This document shows positions 36,201-45,943 of a DNA stretch of 64,000 nt, piece by piece. The number at the start of each line of letters is the position of its first letter. Within the stretch, counting starts at the first letter, position 1. A program made the position numbers and the translations under genes. The stretch is from Rhyacichthys aspro (Eukaryota > Chordata > Actinopteri > Gobiiformes > Rhyacichthyidae): NCBI GenBank assembly GCA_036850595.1, contig CM072156.1, positions 1,172,144 through 1,236,143 on the forward strand. Direction: 5' to 3'. The notes beneath the pieces were generated by a model. That model ran no database searches and had not been told where the DNA came from. It was given only the letters and a program-made list of their open reading frames with translations.

Positions 36201-39200
36201 ATAGGTTTTAAATATGTTTGAAGAGGTTTTAATTGGATTTAAACAGGTTTTAGTTTAGTTTACACCTCTTCTCATGTACATCTCAGTGTTTGTGTGCCTC
36301 GTGTTAAGTTTAGAAGCTTCACTTGACTTTTCCCTCTCAGAGTAGAAGCTGGCGGACGTCGGAGCAGTGACCTCTGAGTGTGAGAGTTATCAGTAAAAAG
36401 CCTAAAGTAAAGTCCCGACACACGGCCGGTATCTAAATGGACCTCAGAGCGACGTGACGGAGACGACTGTGAGGTTTATCGCTCGCCGTGTGTCACTAAT
36501 GCTGCTCAGTTATCGCTAAAACACCAGTAACGTACACTCAGCGATCACATCTGAGCCCGAGCTCCATTCACACCTACATAATGTGAAAAAAATCATCAAA
36601 TAGCAACAGAAAATAACCGTAAAAGCCACTAGAAGTCTTCAGTTGACTGGAAGGAAACTGGCTGTACTGGTTTTGGATTAAGTTGAACAAACTTCAGATA
36701 CGTTTGAACAGTTTTTGTTGGACTTGAACAAGTTTTAGATGGAATTTATAAAGCTTAAGTTGAACTCACACTTACAGCACAGAACATTTGACTCCTGTGT
36801 GAGCTGCCAATGTGAAAAAAATCTGAAATATTTTTGGGGAAATATTTGGATAGGTTTTAATTAGATTTGAAGAGGTTTTGGTTAGATTTGGGGAAGTTTT
36901 AGAAGATCTTGAACAGGTTTTCAGTGGATTGGGACTGGTTTTGGCTGATTTTAAACAGATTTAAGCTGAAATTGAACAGATTTTAGATGGATTTTAACAC
37001 ATTTTTGAAGTATTTTAACCAGGTTTTGAACAGATTTTAGTCAGACTTAGAGTTTGTGTGTCACAATATCGTCAAATGGCAACCGTAAATAAGCGTAAAA
37101 GCCAAAATAGTATATTCAATTCAATTTTCAATTTTATTTGTATAGCCCAGTATCACAATGACAATTGCCTCAAAGGGCTTCCAAAGCCCCACAGTTTAGT
37201 CCAGACTTGGTTTTGCAGCACAAACACGGCTTTAACGGCTTCTTCGTGAGCGGGACATTATTCCTGTGAACAGACGAGTCCTTTCAACACAGCAGTATTT
37301 TATATGTATGTGACTGTAGTAAATACATTGAATGACTTAATGTAGATGTAGAAAACAGAGAATATTACCATTACAACGTGATTTTAAGGAAAGATTTATT
37401 GCAAATTGCAGAATGTGGTAATATAATATAGAACTGTATTTTTCATCTCTAAAAAAATCAAGCTCCTAGTTTACTTTTATAATTTATTACAATAGATTTT
37501 TATAATGTGTAATTCAGTTTATTCATATTTATTTACCCATTATATTATATCTTTTATTTGGGGAACTCTAAAGGCCAAAAGAATTTCATGGAAAAAGGGA
37601 AAAGGTCTGAAAGTGAAGCTGGAGCTGCAGCTGTGCCTCATTGTTTATCAAATCCATCTTAAACCAAAGCCCCACAGTTTAGTCCAGACTTGGTTTTGCA
37701 GCACAAACACGGCTTTAACGGCTTCTTCGTGAGCGGGACATTATTCCTGTGAACAGACGAGTCCTTTCAACACAGCAGTATTTTATATTCACGCTGCAGA
37801 CCACACACTGAAAAGAGTGATGGAGAGGACTAATGTGAGCCATGTTTGAGCTGAAATATGGGCTTTAGGAGGAAAAAGAATAAAAAAACATTAGGATTTT
37901 AGTCATTTCAACTCTTTTATTTTACACATTGAACAAGCAGGTGAAAACAGAAGATATATGATTGTAAATAAACGTAAATATACCCCAGATGTCAAAGTTT
38001 CTTTTCCGTGAATCGTCCCAACACCAGAAAAAAGGGAAAAAAAACACTCTGTTTGATTTAAAATGTGTGAAACAAGCCACAGATCATTAGCCTCTTCGTT
38101 AACGTCAAACCACAGCCAACACTATCACAGGCAGATGGTGTGAAGTCCTAAACAAACCTGATTTACAGCTGCTTAAAAGCCCGGTCGCCCTGTCTCTGCA
38201 GAGAAAACACAAACTGAGGGATAACAATACATTTTCAGTCCGACAGTGGAAAAGTAAACTCAGCTGTTTTTTTTTTCCATTAGACAGAGATTAGAACAGA
38301 TTGAGCATTTTTATTATTATACTTGAGAATATTTAAACCCTCCAGAAAAGCCAGTTTTCACCATTTTTACTCAGGTTCAGTTGGAAAGTGTTGCTTGAGG
38401 CATTTTGCTTCACTGTTGTGTTTTTAAGCTAGGGAAAAAAAAGAAGTTTTGGATTGTTATTGCTTGGGTATTTTACGCTATGATCAAACAGGGAAACAAA
38501 CCAAAGACATTACACTCAAGTCAGAAAGCACAAACTGTCCTGAACAATTTATATGTTTTTAGATTGATATTTATCACACCAAAAAAATATAAAATATGGA
38601 AAAAAAAAAGCTCAAACGTTAAAGCTCCAGTCCCTGATTTTCTTTTTTTTTTTTGTCCCTGTCTCAGACTCCACTCTCCTCCAAAAGTAGATAATAATAC
38701 AATACACAATTTGGAGTTTAAACCATTTTCACCAACTTTTTTGTGCTTATTTAAGCTATGTTATTTGTGCTGACAGAAACAGAAAATCACAGCCAATGAG
38801 CTCATATCAGGGGCTTTACACAGTGGCTGGTATCATTGGTAAAGCTCTGGTGAACTGTATGGATGAGGCTGGAGCTTAGCATCAGAGCTAATGCAAAGAA
38901 AATATAAGTAATATGGACACAAACGCGCAGAATGTTAGATTATTGGCTTTGGTCATGAAGTTTTCACAACAGTAACCCGGTTCAATCTGGTCTCACGTCT
39001 GTGTTCATTAATAATCCGTCTCTGATGCAGTGAGACTGTATTGAAGAGACTGGAGCGTGTTCATGAGGCGCTGACCCCAGCCAATAGTCCTCTGTGCTGT
39101 CTATACTCACCACAAACAATCAATGGCTCCACCATCACAGGAAACACACTGCTTTTAGATTCACTGCCTGTAAGCATTTTCTCACAAAACTGTCCACGCT

Positions 39201-40353
39201 CAGTACCACAGGCTCCGGCAGAACCTTTAACAGAAGACCCGATTTAACTTCATTTAATTATTTCTTTCATTGACTCTTAATTGTCAAAAGGACACACTTT
39301 TGCAGACATTTATTTGCAGACTTTTTCGTTGAACCAGATGCTGTTTGTGTCTTGAGCAGAGAATCAGGTGTGGAGCCAGTTTCTGGAATTAAACATTTTA
39401 AACTAAAAAATGTGTGAAATTTGTCTAGATAAAAAAAAATATATTTAAAATTATCCTTAAAATATCTGAGGCTAAAGTAAAGCCTGCTTCTGTCTGAGCT
39501 AGAACCAGGTTAAACTGGCAGAATACATTTCCTGGAGCCCCAGATAAAAAGTTGTTTTACAGTTTATCTCATTAACTTTGGCTCAATTTGTGAATGAGAA
39601 AAGTGTTTCTCTAAACCTTGGGCTCAAATCTGTGAACAGTGTGTCTCTGAACAGTTTCTCTTTGTTGTAGACAAATGTCATCATGGCATGTTTTTCAAAA
39701 GAGTGAGAACAATTCCCCCAAAATCTGTAAAAATGTGTATGTTTCACTGAAAAAAAACTTAAATCTGATTCCCTGTGAAATTTGGAAAGTGAGGTTTCTC
39801 TTTTTCCTCAGCTGGGTTTTTTGAGTTTTTCCTCTGACTCTGAGGCTCTGGTTCAACCTGTTTGAATATTTACACTCTTTTGTTTTTGTTAAGACCTTTG
39901 AGGCAATTTTTTGAGAGCTATTGAAATAAAATTGAATTGAAAGTTTTCTCAAGCTTTAACCATTCTTGCACCATTTGAGTCTCAAATCAAAAGACTTCAA
40001 ATATATCGATTTTTGTAAATACTTACTCCCCCTAGAGGTGAAAATATAGAACCATCAGCTATGGGTGAGACTTTTGAGTAAATACATTTTACTATTGACC
40101 AAAATTGAAGAAATCCCATGAATGCAAATAGGCCAACCATATTGTGTATGTTTTGGTAAACCCCAGGTCATGTTGTTGGTGATATTATATTGTTTTAAAC
40201 TGTATTTGTACCTGTTTCTCCTCAGATCTACGACACCGAAGGGACACTACAGCACTTTATTGATGGAAACGACCCCAGTAAGTCGAGCTGGATGAGGTAC
40301 ATCCGCTGTGCCAGACACTGTGGGGAGCAGAACATGATGGTCGTACAGTACAG
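18267..40353 (+). CDS. prdm6: PR domain zinc finger protein 6 (prdm6), N-terminal part: four coding exons
   Basis: Coding join 18276..18894, 24350..24498, 25078..25236, 40226..40353 (351 codons plus 2 bases); all junctions are GT-AG and phases agree. Exon A starts MLKPADPSGSAFLKVDPSYL, the PRDM6 N-terminus, passes a Pro/Ser-rich low-complexity region and ends with ELDYYLYGQQRMEIIPL. Exon B carries the Cys-rich CDMCADNRNGECPMHGPL block. Exons C and D are the PR/SET domain (residues about 257-351), with GTWIGPFQG and IDGNDPSKSSWMRYIRCARH. Family role: chromatin-associated repressor in smooth muscle and other lineages. The ATG at 18276 matches the family start; an acceptor (CCACAG, 18261-18266) lies just before it. 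The end of the PR domain and the C2H2 fingers (roughly 240 residues in relatives) were not found to the right, where GIMAP genes begin 1.1 kb later. The intron between exons C and D is about 15 kb. Confidence 0.93.
19599..19611 (+). promoter_or_regulatory. DR1 nuclear-receptor-like motif
   Basis: Two AGGTCA half-sites separated by one base. It is similar to the triple arrays at 27451 and 28626. The match is to sequence only and can occur by chance. Confidence 0.3.
19865..20010. repeat. Dispersed repeat with CCAATGGGAG and GTGATTGG motifs, copy B
   Basis: GATGTCGACCAATGGGAGCG, then GAGCTGTGATTGGCCAAAC, then AGATGACGTCTTAAGG. Colinear with 17260-17360. Confidence 0.65.
20580..20900. other. GC-rich unique block in prdm6 intron: possible regulatory element
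   Basis: Repeat-free and CpG-containing within AT-rich and repetitive surroundings. It includes CTATTTATCATCC (MEF2-like) and GCGGCCGCAGATAAAG (GATA-like). Function is not demonstrable from sequence. Confidence 0.25.
21955..22198. repeat. Polypurine GAGAGGAGACAG minisatellite
   Basis: About 240 bases of almost pure purine on the plus strand, made of GAGAGGAGACAGGA units. It gives Glu/Arg-rich open frames that are not genes. Confidence 0.93.
22430..22990. repeat. GGACTAAACC-type degenerate repeat cluster
   Basis: Irregular copies of the AACCAGGACTAAAC motif. It ends at a GTCCAATCACAGCTC fragment related to the CCAAT-containing dispersed repeat. Confidence 0.85.
24545..24975. repeat. GGACTAAACCT minisatellite, most regular cluster
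   Basis: More than 30 near-perfect units of 11-12 bases (CTGGACTAAAC / CAGGACTAAAC). It fills most of the short intron between the second and third prdm6 coding exons. Confidence 0.93.
25322..25705 (-). mobile_element. Possible LINE reverse-transcriptase fragment
   Basis: The minus strand encodes NPGVPQGSVLSHFI, similar to the (N/K)xGVPQGSVLSPLLF motif of non-LTR reverse transcriptases. No other RT motif follows in frame and the rest is unrecognisable. An (AC)n tract lies at 25498-25512. Confidence 0.35.
25800..26160 (+). repeat. 45-base VNTR element, copy 1
   Basis: About five 45-base units (TCTTTGATTACATGGTCTGG, TTTAGTCCAG, T(C/T)TGGTCTGG) followed by a unique tail (GAGGAACTGCTCGAT, CAGACCAAATATTGATTTGA). 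The same array plus tail recurs at 30284-30790 and, inverted, at 31680-32078. Because 45 is a multiple of 3, the array stays open and yields 15-residue repeat peptides that are not genes. Confidence 0.9.
26300..27253 (+). repeat. TTGTGAGTATA minisatellite, about 950 bases
   Basis: Dozens of 11-base TTGTGAGTATA units mixed with TTGCGTGTCTG and TTGTGCGTTCCG variants. It lies in the 15-kb prdm6 intron in the sense direction, so the transcript would carry many GUGAGUAU sequences. The opposite strand is open in three frames and encodes repeats such as YTHNILTTE, which are not genes. Confidence 0.93.
27290..27500. promoter_or_regulatory. prdm6: Candidate intronic regulatory block with octamer and DR1 motifs
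   Basis: Unique sequence just after the minisatellite. CAGCTGCATTTGCATGAG joins an E-box to the octamer ATTTGCAT. 27451-27470 is AGGTCA three times with single-base spacers, a triple DR1. Assigned by motif content only. Confidence 0.35.
27580..28400. repeat. GGACTAAATCAGGATTAAACC minisatellite, largest cluster
   Basis: About 800 bases. Within it a higher-order unit of roughly 60 bases (CCAGGACTAAACCTAGACTA, TACCAGGACTAAATCAGG) is repeated several times between 27590 and 28080. Confidence 0.92.
28626..28645 (+). promoter_or_regulatory. Triple DR1-like motif
   Basis: AGGTCA, AGGTGA, AGGTCA with single-base spacers, next to a GGGGCGGGGC GC-box. Motif match only. Confidence 0.3.
28860..29180. 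repeat. GGACTAAACC cluster and a short interspersed-repeat remnant
   Basis: 28860-29050 holds degenerate GGACTAAACC units. 29130-29180 contains GTGATTAGAGCCTATCCCAG, a phrase common in fish interspersed repeats. Confidence 0.6.
29330..29730. other. Unique GC-balanced block in prdm6 intron
   Basis: No repeats and no convincing exon. It contains TTTTAATTAAGACG and CCAATCAGGGAG. Possible conserved non-coding element, unproven. Confidence 0.2.
30263..30790 (+). repeat. 45-base VNTR element, copy 2
   Basis: Five regular 45-base units (TCTGGGATTACATGGTCTGG, TTTAGTCCAG, TCTGGTCTGG, TTTTG), a degenerate stretch, then the shared tail (CCAGATCCTTCTCAAACTGA, CAGACCAAATATTGATTTAT, TTTTATATCCACAG). Confidence 0.93.
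31680..32078 (-). repeat. 45-base VNTR element, copy 3, inverted
   Basis: Reverse complement of copy 2: tail at 31680-31840 (TCAAATCAATATTTGGTTTG, CAGTTTGAGAAGGATCTGGA), then about five units. Copies 2 and 3 form an inverted repeat with roughly 0.9 kb between them. Confidence 0.93.
32100..34260. other. prdm6: prdm6 intron, unique sequence without recognised features
   Basis: Mixed composition. The open frame at 33434-33754 has no recognisable domain or family resemblance and is judged spurious. Confidence 0.5.
34265..35135. repeat. 41-base minisatellite
   Basis: Unit TTGGGCCTGAATATGTTTAG followed by ATGGATTTGAACAGGTTTTA and G, about 15 copies, with a TAATTAGG variant of the first half. Flanked by looser copies of GAACAGGTTTTAG. 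Confidence 0.93.
35340..35640. other. CpG-rich unique island between two minisatellites
   Basis: Contains GGCGCGGTGATAAACGGCAG and GACGCGCGGCTGATGAAGAC. It interrupts an otherwise continuous GAACAGGTTTTAG repeat field, so either it resisted repeat expansion or the repeat grew on both sides. Regulatory role unproven. Confidence 0.25.
35645..36260. repeat. 21-base GATGGATTTGAACAGGTTTTA minisatellite
   Basis: Half-unit of the 41-base array. A multiple of three, so it encodes DGFEQVL heptads in one frame; not a gene. It decays toward 36260, with scattered copies to about 37040. Confidence 0.9.
37125..37183. repeat. Common fish interspersed-repeat end
   Basis: CAATTCAATTTTCAATTTTA, TTTGTATAGCCCAGTATCAC and GCCTCAAAGGGCTT match the widespread teleost phrase TTTATTTGTATAGC...TCACAA...TGCCTCAAAGGGCTT. 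A degraded inverse copy is at about 39893-39940. Confidence 0.55.
37184..37788. repeat. Direct duplication of about 120 bases (37184-37304 and 37664-37788)
   Basis: AAAGCCCCACAGTTTAGTCC through TTCAACACAGCAGTATTTTA occurs twice with near identity, separated by about 360 bases. The first copy abuts the interspersed-repeat end at 37183. Confidence 0.9.
37800..40225. other. prdm6: End of the 15-kb prdm6 intron
   Basis: Mostly unique AT-rich sequence. 38620-38690 is an inverted copy of 4770-4835, and 39700-39950 includes interspersed-repeat remnants. The acceptor CTCCTCAG precedes 40226. Confidence 0.5.
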
Positions 40354-41477
40354 GTAACACTCTCTATTAGGTGTTATAAAGCATTAGTTAAAGCCTTATG
40401 GAAGTTCTATCTATAATTACAGACTACATTACACTTTCCTCTTGTGGCTCACTCATTTATTTGGCTTACAGCAGGACTTTAGGATTTTACAGCAGGATTC
40501 AAGTAAATGCTTCACTAATATTTAAATCAGGGAAGCCCTAAAATAAAACTTTCAGTTCATACAAATGCTTCATTTATACAGTTATGAGACCAATATTAAC
40601 CAACATCAATTACAGCTGAATAAAACAGATTTTTATCACAATTCAGTCTTTAACTATTTATAACACAAACCAGTCTATGGTATCTCTTCACGTTTAAAAT
40701 AAAGATACATCTGACTCCAACAGTTTTATGTAGTCATATTGCAAAAGTAAAACCCTTTCTGATTCTTGGTTTTTGATTAAAAAGCTTAGAAGGGTCTTTA
40801 TGGTCTCATTTTTCCACACATAAATCCTAATACAATATACAATAAGTTTGTCCTCATTTTATAAAAAGCCATGTCCTGCATTTTTTTTACAAAATCAAAG
40901 CACATTTTATCTAAATTTCACTGAAACTAAGTCTTGGTAATGCAAAGACTGAATGTAGAAACAAAAGCACATGAATTTTAACACTTACAAATATGACCAA
41001 ACATGAAAAACACTTTTACTCCCATATGGTCTGTTAACAAAAGCTTAATAAACAGTTTATAACATGATCATCAACCGCTTTGTATCATTTCATTATATAA
41101 CTGTTTATAATACATTCATAAATCAGTATAAATCAAGTATAAATCAAATGCACACAGAGTAAAACATACCAAAGATACTTTTTTCTGAGGAGGACTCTTT
41201 AAAGTAATTATTCTTTTCCATTTTCAAAGATAAATAACATGAACATTCACAAATATTCCATACATCCTCTGACCAAGCTCTAGTAGAAGTAGAAGAATTG
41301 TTCATCACAATAACGTTATAATTTTTCATTTGATCGACATTTACTTATGACCAGTCCAAATCCAAGACCAGGCAAACCCTTCAATCAAACTGAGGTGTGT
41401 CCAAATGTAAGTCCTGCTTTAGACCTGGTTTAGTCCAGTCTTTATTTACTTAAATATCGTAGATCATAAGTCCAGTC
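40354..41477. other. prdm6 intron start / GIMAP 3' flank
   Basis: Unique AT-rich sequence without Ns links the last recognised prdm6 exon to the first GIMAP gene. No further prdm6 exon is seen. On the minus strand an AATAAA (plus-strand 41441-41446) lies 32 bases past the GIMAP stop and could serve in 3' end formation. Confidence 0.4.
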
Positions 41478-44400
41478 TTATAAAATACTACATGAACTAT
41501 CACTTGCTGCATTTGTAACTCGTTCCTGAATCCACTCGTGAATCTCGTTGTCGTGCTGTTTCTGCAGATCCTCGATCTCTTTTGACAGGAATTCTTGGTC
41601 ATAGCCTTTCTGCAGTTCTTCCAGCTCCTGCATCTCCTTCTTGTGCTGTTCTTTCAACAAAGTAAAGTTTTTCTGATGCGTCTTGCTTCTCTTGAGTTGT
41701 TTCAACATGTATTCATCACTGCTTTTCTGCTTCTCCTTCATCATATTCAGTTCTGTTTCAAACTTCTGCTTCTCGGCTGTGACTTCTTTGGAGTATTTGC
41801 TCTGAAATTCGTTATACACTTCAGCTTGCTTCCTGGCTTCTTCTTCATTTTGTTGTTTTATTTCTTCCATCTGTCTTTGGTAAGTTTCTTGCATCTCTCT
41901 CCACTCCTGCTCCTCTTGCTGCCGCCTCAACTCATCCTCACGTTTTTTGTTTTCGTACGTATTCTTTGCTTCTTCGTATTCATTTTCAAGCAACGAGAGT
42001 CTTTTGTTTTCCTCTTCTCGTTTTATTTGCTCCTCTTGAAGCTTCCTTGCCCACCATTCATCTCTGTCTTTCTCCCAAGCCATTTGCTCCTTTTTCAAAT
42101 CCTGTTTGAGTAAAATCAAACTTCTTCTTGTTGGAACAGACGCTGTTTCAAGCTGCTTTATCAAATTCATATACCGTTTATTCCACTCTTGGATCTGTTG
42201 CTCTTCCTCAATTTTCCTAATTTGTTCCTCTTCTGCTCTCTGTTCCTCGTATTTACGACGGTTTTCTTGCTCTTTTGCTAACCTTTCTTGTTTTTCTTGG
42301 ACTTGCTTGGATCTCTGTGCAATTTCTTGTTCGATTTTTGCTTTTATTTCTGCGATTTTACTTTTAGTGACTTTAACCATTTGCTTGTGTTTTTCCTCTA
42401 TATCATGTTTTTTCTGTCTGATTTCAGGCCCCTTTTCTTTGAGTATTCTCTCTGTCTCTTTCTCGATGGCAGCTTCTGCCTCTTGGAATATCTCAGAAGT
42501 GTAGTATCCACCACCGTTTTGTTTCACCATTTCTTCGATTTTGTTCAACAACTCATTAACTTGTCTACGATTCTGCTTTGCTCTGTTGTTCAAGACGTGA
42601 TAACGATTTCCGCATTTGGAAAGTAATACATTCATCCCGCCACCTTCAAGGTAAGTTTCTAAGCTCATGTTTCCAAGGTCGTCGCCTCTTGTAAAAACAA
42701 CGATCATGTAGTTTTCTGACTTCTCTCCAAAAAACTTCTTGATTAGATCCACAGTTTCTTTCTCTTCTTTTGTAAAACGCCCGATTTGCAGCACTAGTAA
42801 AAACACATGAGGTCCAGGCGCTAACAAACTGATGCATTTTACGATCTCTTCTTGAACTTCAGCGTTCGATAAAGTTGTGTCGAACAAACCTGGAGTGTCA
42901 ACGATTACAACAGACCGTTTGTCAATTTTTCCTTCTGCTTTTTTGCAAAACTGAGTCACTGATCCTTGTGATAATTTAGACGTGAACTCATCTCGTCCCA
43001 AAATAGTGTTTGCTGTAGCACTCTTCCCAGATCCAGTTTTACCGATCAACACTATCCTTAAAGTTTCTTTGCCTGGATTTTGATAGATGTTTGTTTGTTT
43101 AGTTTTTTTGGTGACGAACCTTTTCACTCGAGGCTGGACCGTCATTTCTCTGGTAAAGCTCTTAGAGCCATTCTCACTGATATTTTCTACCATTTTGATC
43201 ACATCTTGTATTTGTGCTTTTTTGTTGATGTTAAAAATCACATAGCGATTGTTCCAGCTTTGACAAAGCTCTTGGATGTCTTTGTTGTTCTGAATGAAAT
43301 TTTTGACGGCCAAAGCAACTGAATCTGAATCCACAATGAATAGAATCATTTTAAATATATTCATTTTTGAGGTGAATGCTTTCTGAATGGCGTCCAGCTC
43401 TTGGTGGTCTTCAGTGGTGAGTGGACCAACAGGTTGGACCAACACAAAAGCATGGACTCCCTCTGGTCCACACAGTGAAATGCAGTAAAGCGATTCTTGT
43501 TTTGCTGTGTCTTTATTGGCCAATGCTGGCAGCTCAATGATGGAAACTGTCCGTCTGCAAACTTCTCCAGTGTGTTCAACGCTTCTTGAAGAACTTGCAG
43601 TGCTATGTTTTTGCCCCAAAATGGCGCTAGCGGCTGTTGCTTTCCAATCTCCAAACCGACCACACAGTACAATATTCAAAGGAGGCTCAAAGTTTAGTTC
43701 CTGGTAAATAGGTTCAGATTTAACTGACTCTGTCTCTGTTTCTGGGGGAATGGCTAAATATTGGCCTTGGTTCTCCGTCACAATTGCCTGGACTTTGCTC
43801 ACTAACTCTTGGAGAACAGATGCAGAAAGCTCACTGAAGTTTAGTCTGAAATATCTTTGGCTGCAGTCTTGTTTGAGTTTATGAAGCAGCGGATTCCAGC
43901 CCTTTTCAAGTTGAGTTAAAATTATCATTGCATATTTGAAAGCATCTTCCCCGAAGCAGCTCAGAATGGATCTGAGTTTGTCTCGATGGTTTTTGGTGAA
44001 GTCTGAAGGGTCCACTAACAGCAGAAGAGCATTTGGTGGACATTGTGAAGTCAGGTTTGTGATCTCGTCTCTCACTTCATTATCGTCCAAACTGAAAAGG
44101 TCTGAGGTGTTTAAGACTGTTACAGCAGAGTTCATCCATTCTCCGTTGAAGACAGTCCTCTCTTTGGACAGTTTTGCGTAAGGAACATTTGATTTTGCTG
44201 TGAGGAAAGTGCCCAGCTTTGCCTTTTCATCCTGGTTCTTTCCAATCATCACAATTCTATGTTCTGAACCTGCAAAAGAAAAAAAACAAAATACTACATT
44301 AATAGACTTTTAGTTTATAAGTGAATAAACAGTAGGCCAGAAGAGTCCCCAATGTTTTTTGCCCAATTTCTTTCTCTTAATTCCTTTGTTATATCATTTA

Positions 44401-45943
44401 TGTCATGGTTTTGTGTCTTCTTTTGATATTCTTAGTATTGTGTCATTCCTTTTTGTCATTTCCTTGATCCTGAAATAAATACCTATGACTAACTCTTTTT
44501 TCATTTTGAAATGACTCACTTTTGGCTCCAGGCCCAGTGTTTGAGAACCACGTGTACAAAACACTGTACTATGCTTTTAATTTCGATTATGTAACTGGCT
44601 AATTAACAAACATTTATGTGGAAAATATGAAAACAGCTGCTGTGGTTAAACCTCATTTTAATGACCGACTTCCTGGATTTCATTTTCAGTCTGTCTTGGC
44701 CCGACACGTTACTGTCACAGTCAGACAATCTAAGATCGAGGTTGATCAGAGTTTGTCTTGTGATGTGCATTTTAGAGAGATGCTCAGATAAACCTTGTGA
44801 CATTTTCAGAAATTCAGTTCTGTATTTCGTTATAGACATTTGTCAACACAATCTCAGTTTAGAGAAGCTTGTTTGGGGAATACCACTGCTGCAATGAAAG
44901 CTGTACACCTCTATGACATTTAAAAAATAAAACAAACAGACAGTAAAATGCCAAGAACCAACAGGAATTTGTAGAAAAAACATTTTGATCCTTCAGAATC
45001 CAGTTTTCATTTAAATAAAACTTTAAAAGTATTTCTTCTTCTTCTTCTTCTTCTTCTTCTTCTTCTTCTTCTTTTTTTTTTTTTTTTTTAAACAAGAACT
45101 CATATTTAAATTACTCTAAGTCGACTTTCTTTTTTAACTTTGGTTAAAATAATACTGAGGTCCGAACTTCCCACAATAACATGATAAACTGCTTAATGAA
45201 CCAGTGAGCTCCAGTGTTTTGTGCCCATTTATGACTGACATAGACGAACTCCTGTTGGGCTTCCTTCCTCTTCTACAAACTGGAAACACAGGTAACAGTC
45301 AGTCTATCGACAAGTAACTGGAAGAGACTCGGAATATTTCCTTGGAGATCATGGTTCAGATTGAGAATGGTTTTTCTTCCAAAATATTTCGCATTTTTAG
45401 CCTTGCTGCTAATTTTACATGAATATATTTTAAACCTGTGAAGCCATTGGACCAATGCTATTTTTTTAGATGATTTTTATAACCTAATTTGGAAACTAAG
45501 TATTTGTAAATACTATAATATAATAAAAAATATAATACACATGCAACACTTCGCTGCATCTCATCTTTAGATTTCAAATAGCATTAGATCAGGTTTTGGT
45601 GTATGGCGTAATGGTGGCGAATACTTAATTTCTGTCATTTATACATGACTTTCGTTGCTCTGTTGTTTTCTATTAATTATTTTATGAAGAAATGCTTAAC
45701 CAGATTGACTAATTAAAAAGCCCAAAATACCAAAATAACCAGTGATATAATCCGTTAAAAAAAATTATATGTTATGTGCTATTTCGCTATCAAGACCAAT
45801 AGAAAAAAAACAAAAAACAAAAAACATTTCCCCAGTATGAACACAGATTGAACTTAGATCCAATGTTAAAATGCCTTTAAAGACTCACCAAGGGTTTGTT
45901 TAGCCATGGTTCCCGACACAACATTCACACAAAGAAGCTGGGT
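41478..45943 (-). CDS. GIMAP8-like triple G-domain GTPase with coiled coil and CaaX tail (gene 1)
   Basis: Coding join on the minus strand: 45889..45907 (MAKQTL plus one base) and 41478..44269; 936 residues. G-domain 1 (about 8-175) and G-domain 2 (about 203-380) have broken P-loops (GKNQDEKA, GRFGDWKA). G-domain 3 (about 410-612) is canonical: GKTGSGKS at 416-423, DTPG at 464-467, the GIMAP-specific LLAPGPHVFLLV box, and FTRGDD as G4. Residues about 615-920 are a Glu/Lys/Gln-rich coiled coil (EEQRAEEEQIRKIEEEQQIQ), and the last four residues CSIL fit a CaaX box. There is no transmembrane segment. Human GIMAP8 also has three AIG1 domains but no such tail as far as I know. The start is chosen because the small exon with ATG and GTGAGT donor is conserved in all copies here; the internal Met a few codons into the giant exon would truncate strand 1. 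Likely role: nucleotide-dependent assembly on membranes in immune cells (inferred). Confidence 0.9.
45035..45090. repeat. (CTT)n microsatellite plus poly-T, second copy
   Basis: About 13 CTT units plus a T run in intron 2 of GIMAP gene 1, shorter than the copy at 861-938. Confidence 0.95.

Noticed and set aside
41595..42626. Plus-strand frames rich in Leu/Phe/Ser opposite the GIMAP coiled coil, also at 51037-51993
   Set aside because: Antisense shadows: Glu/Lys/Gln codons of a coiled coil read as Phe/Leu/Ser on the other strand.
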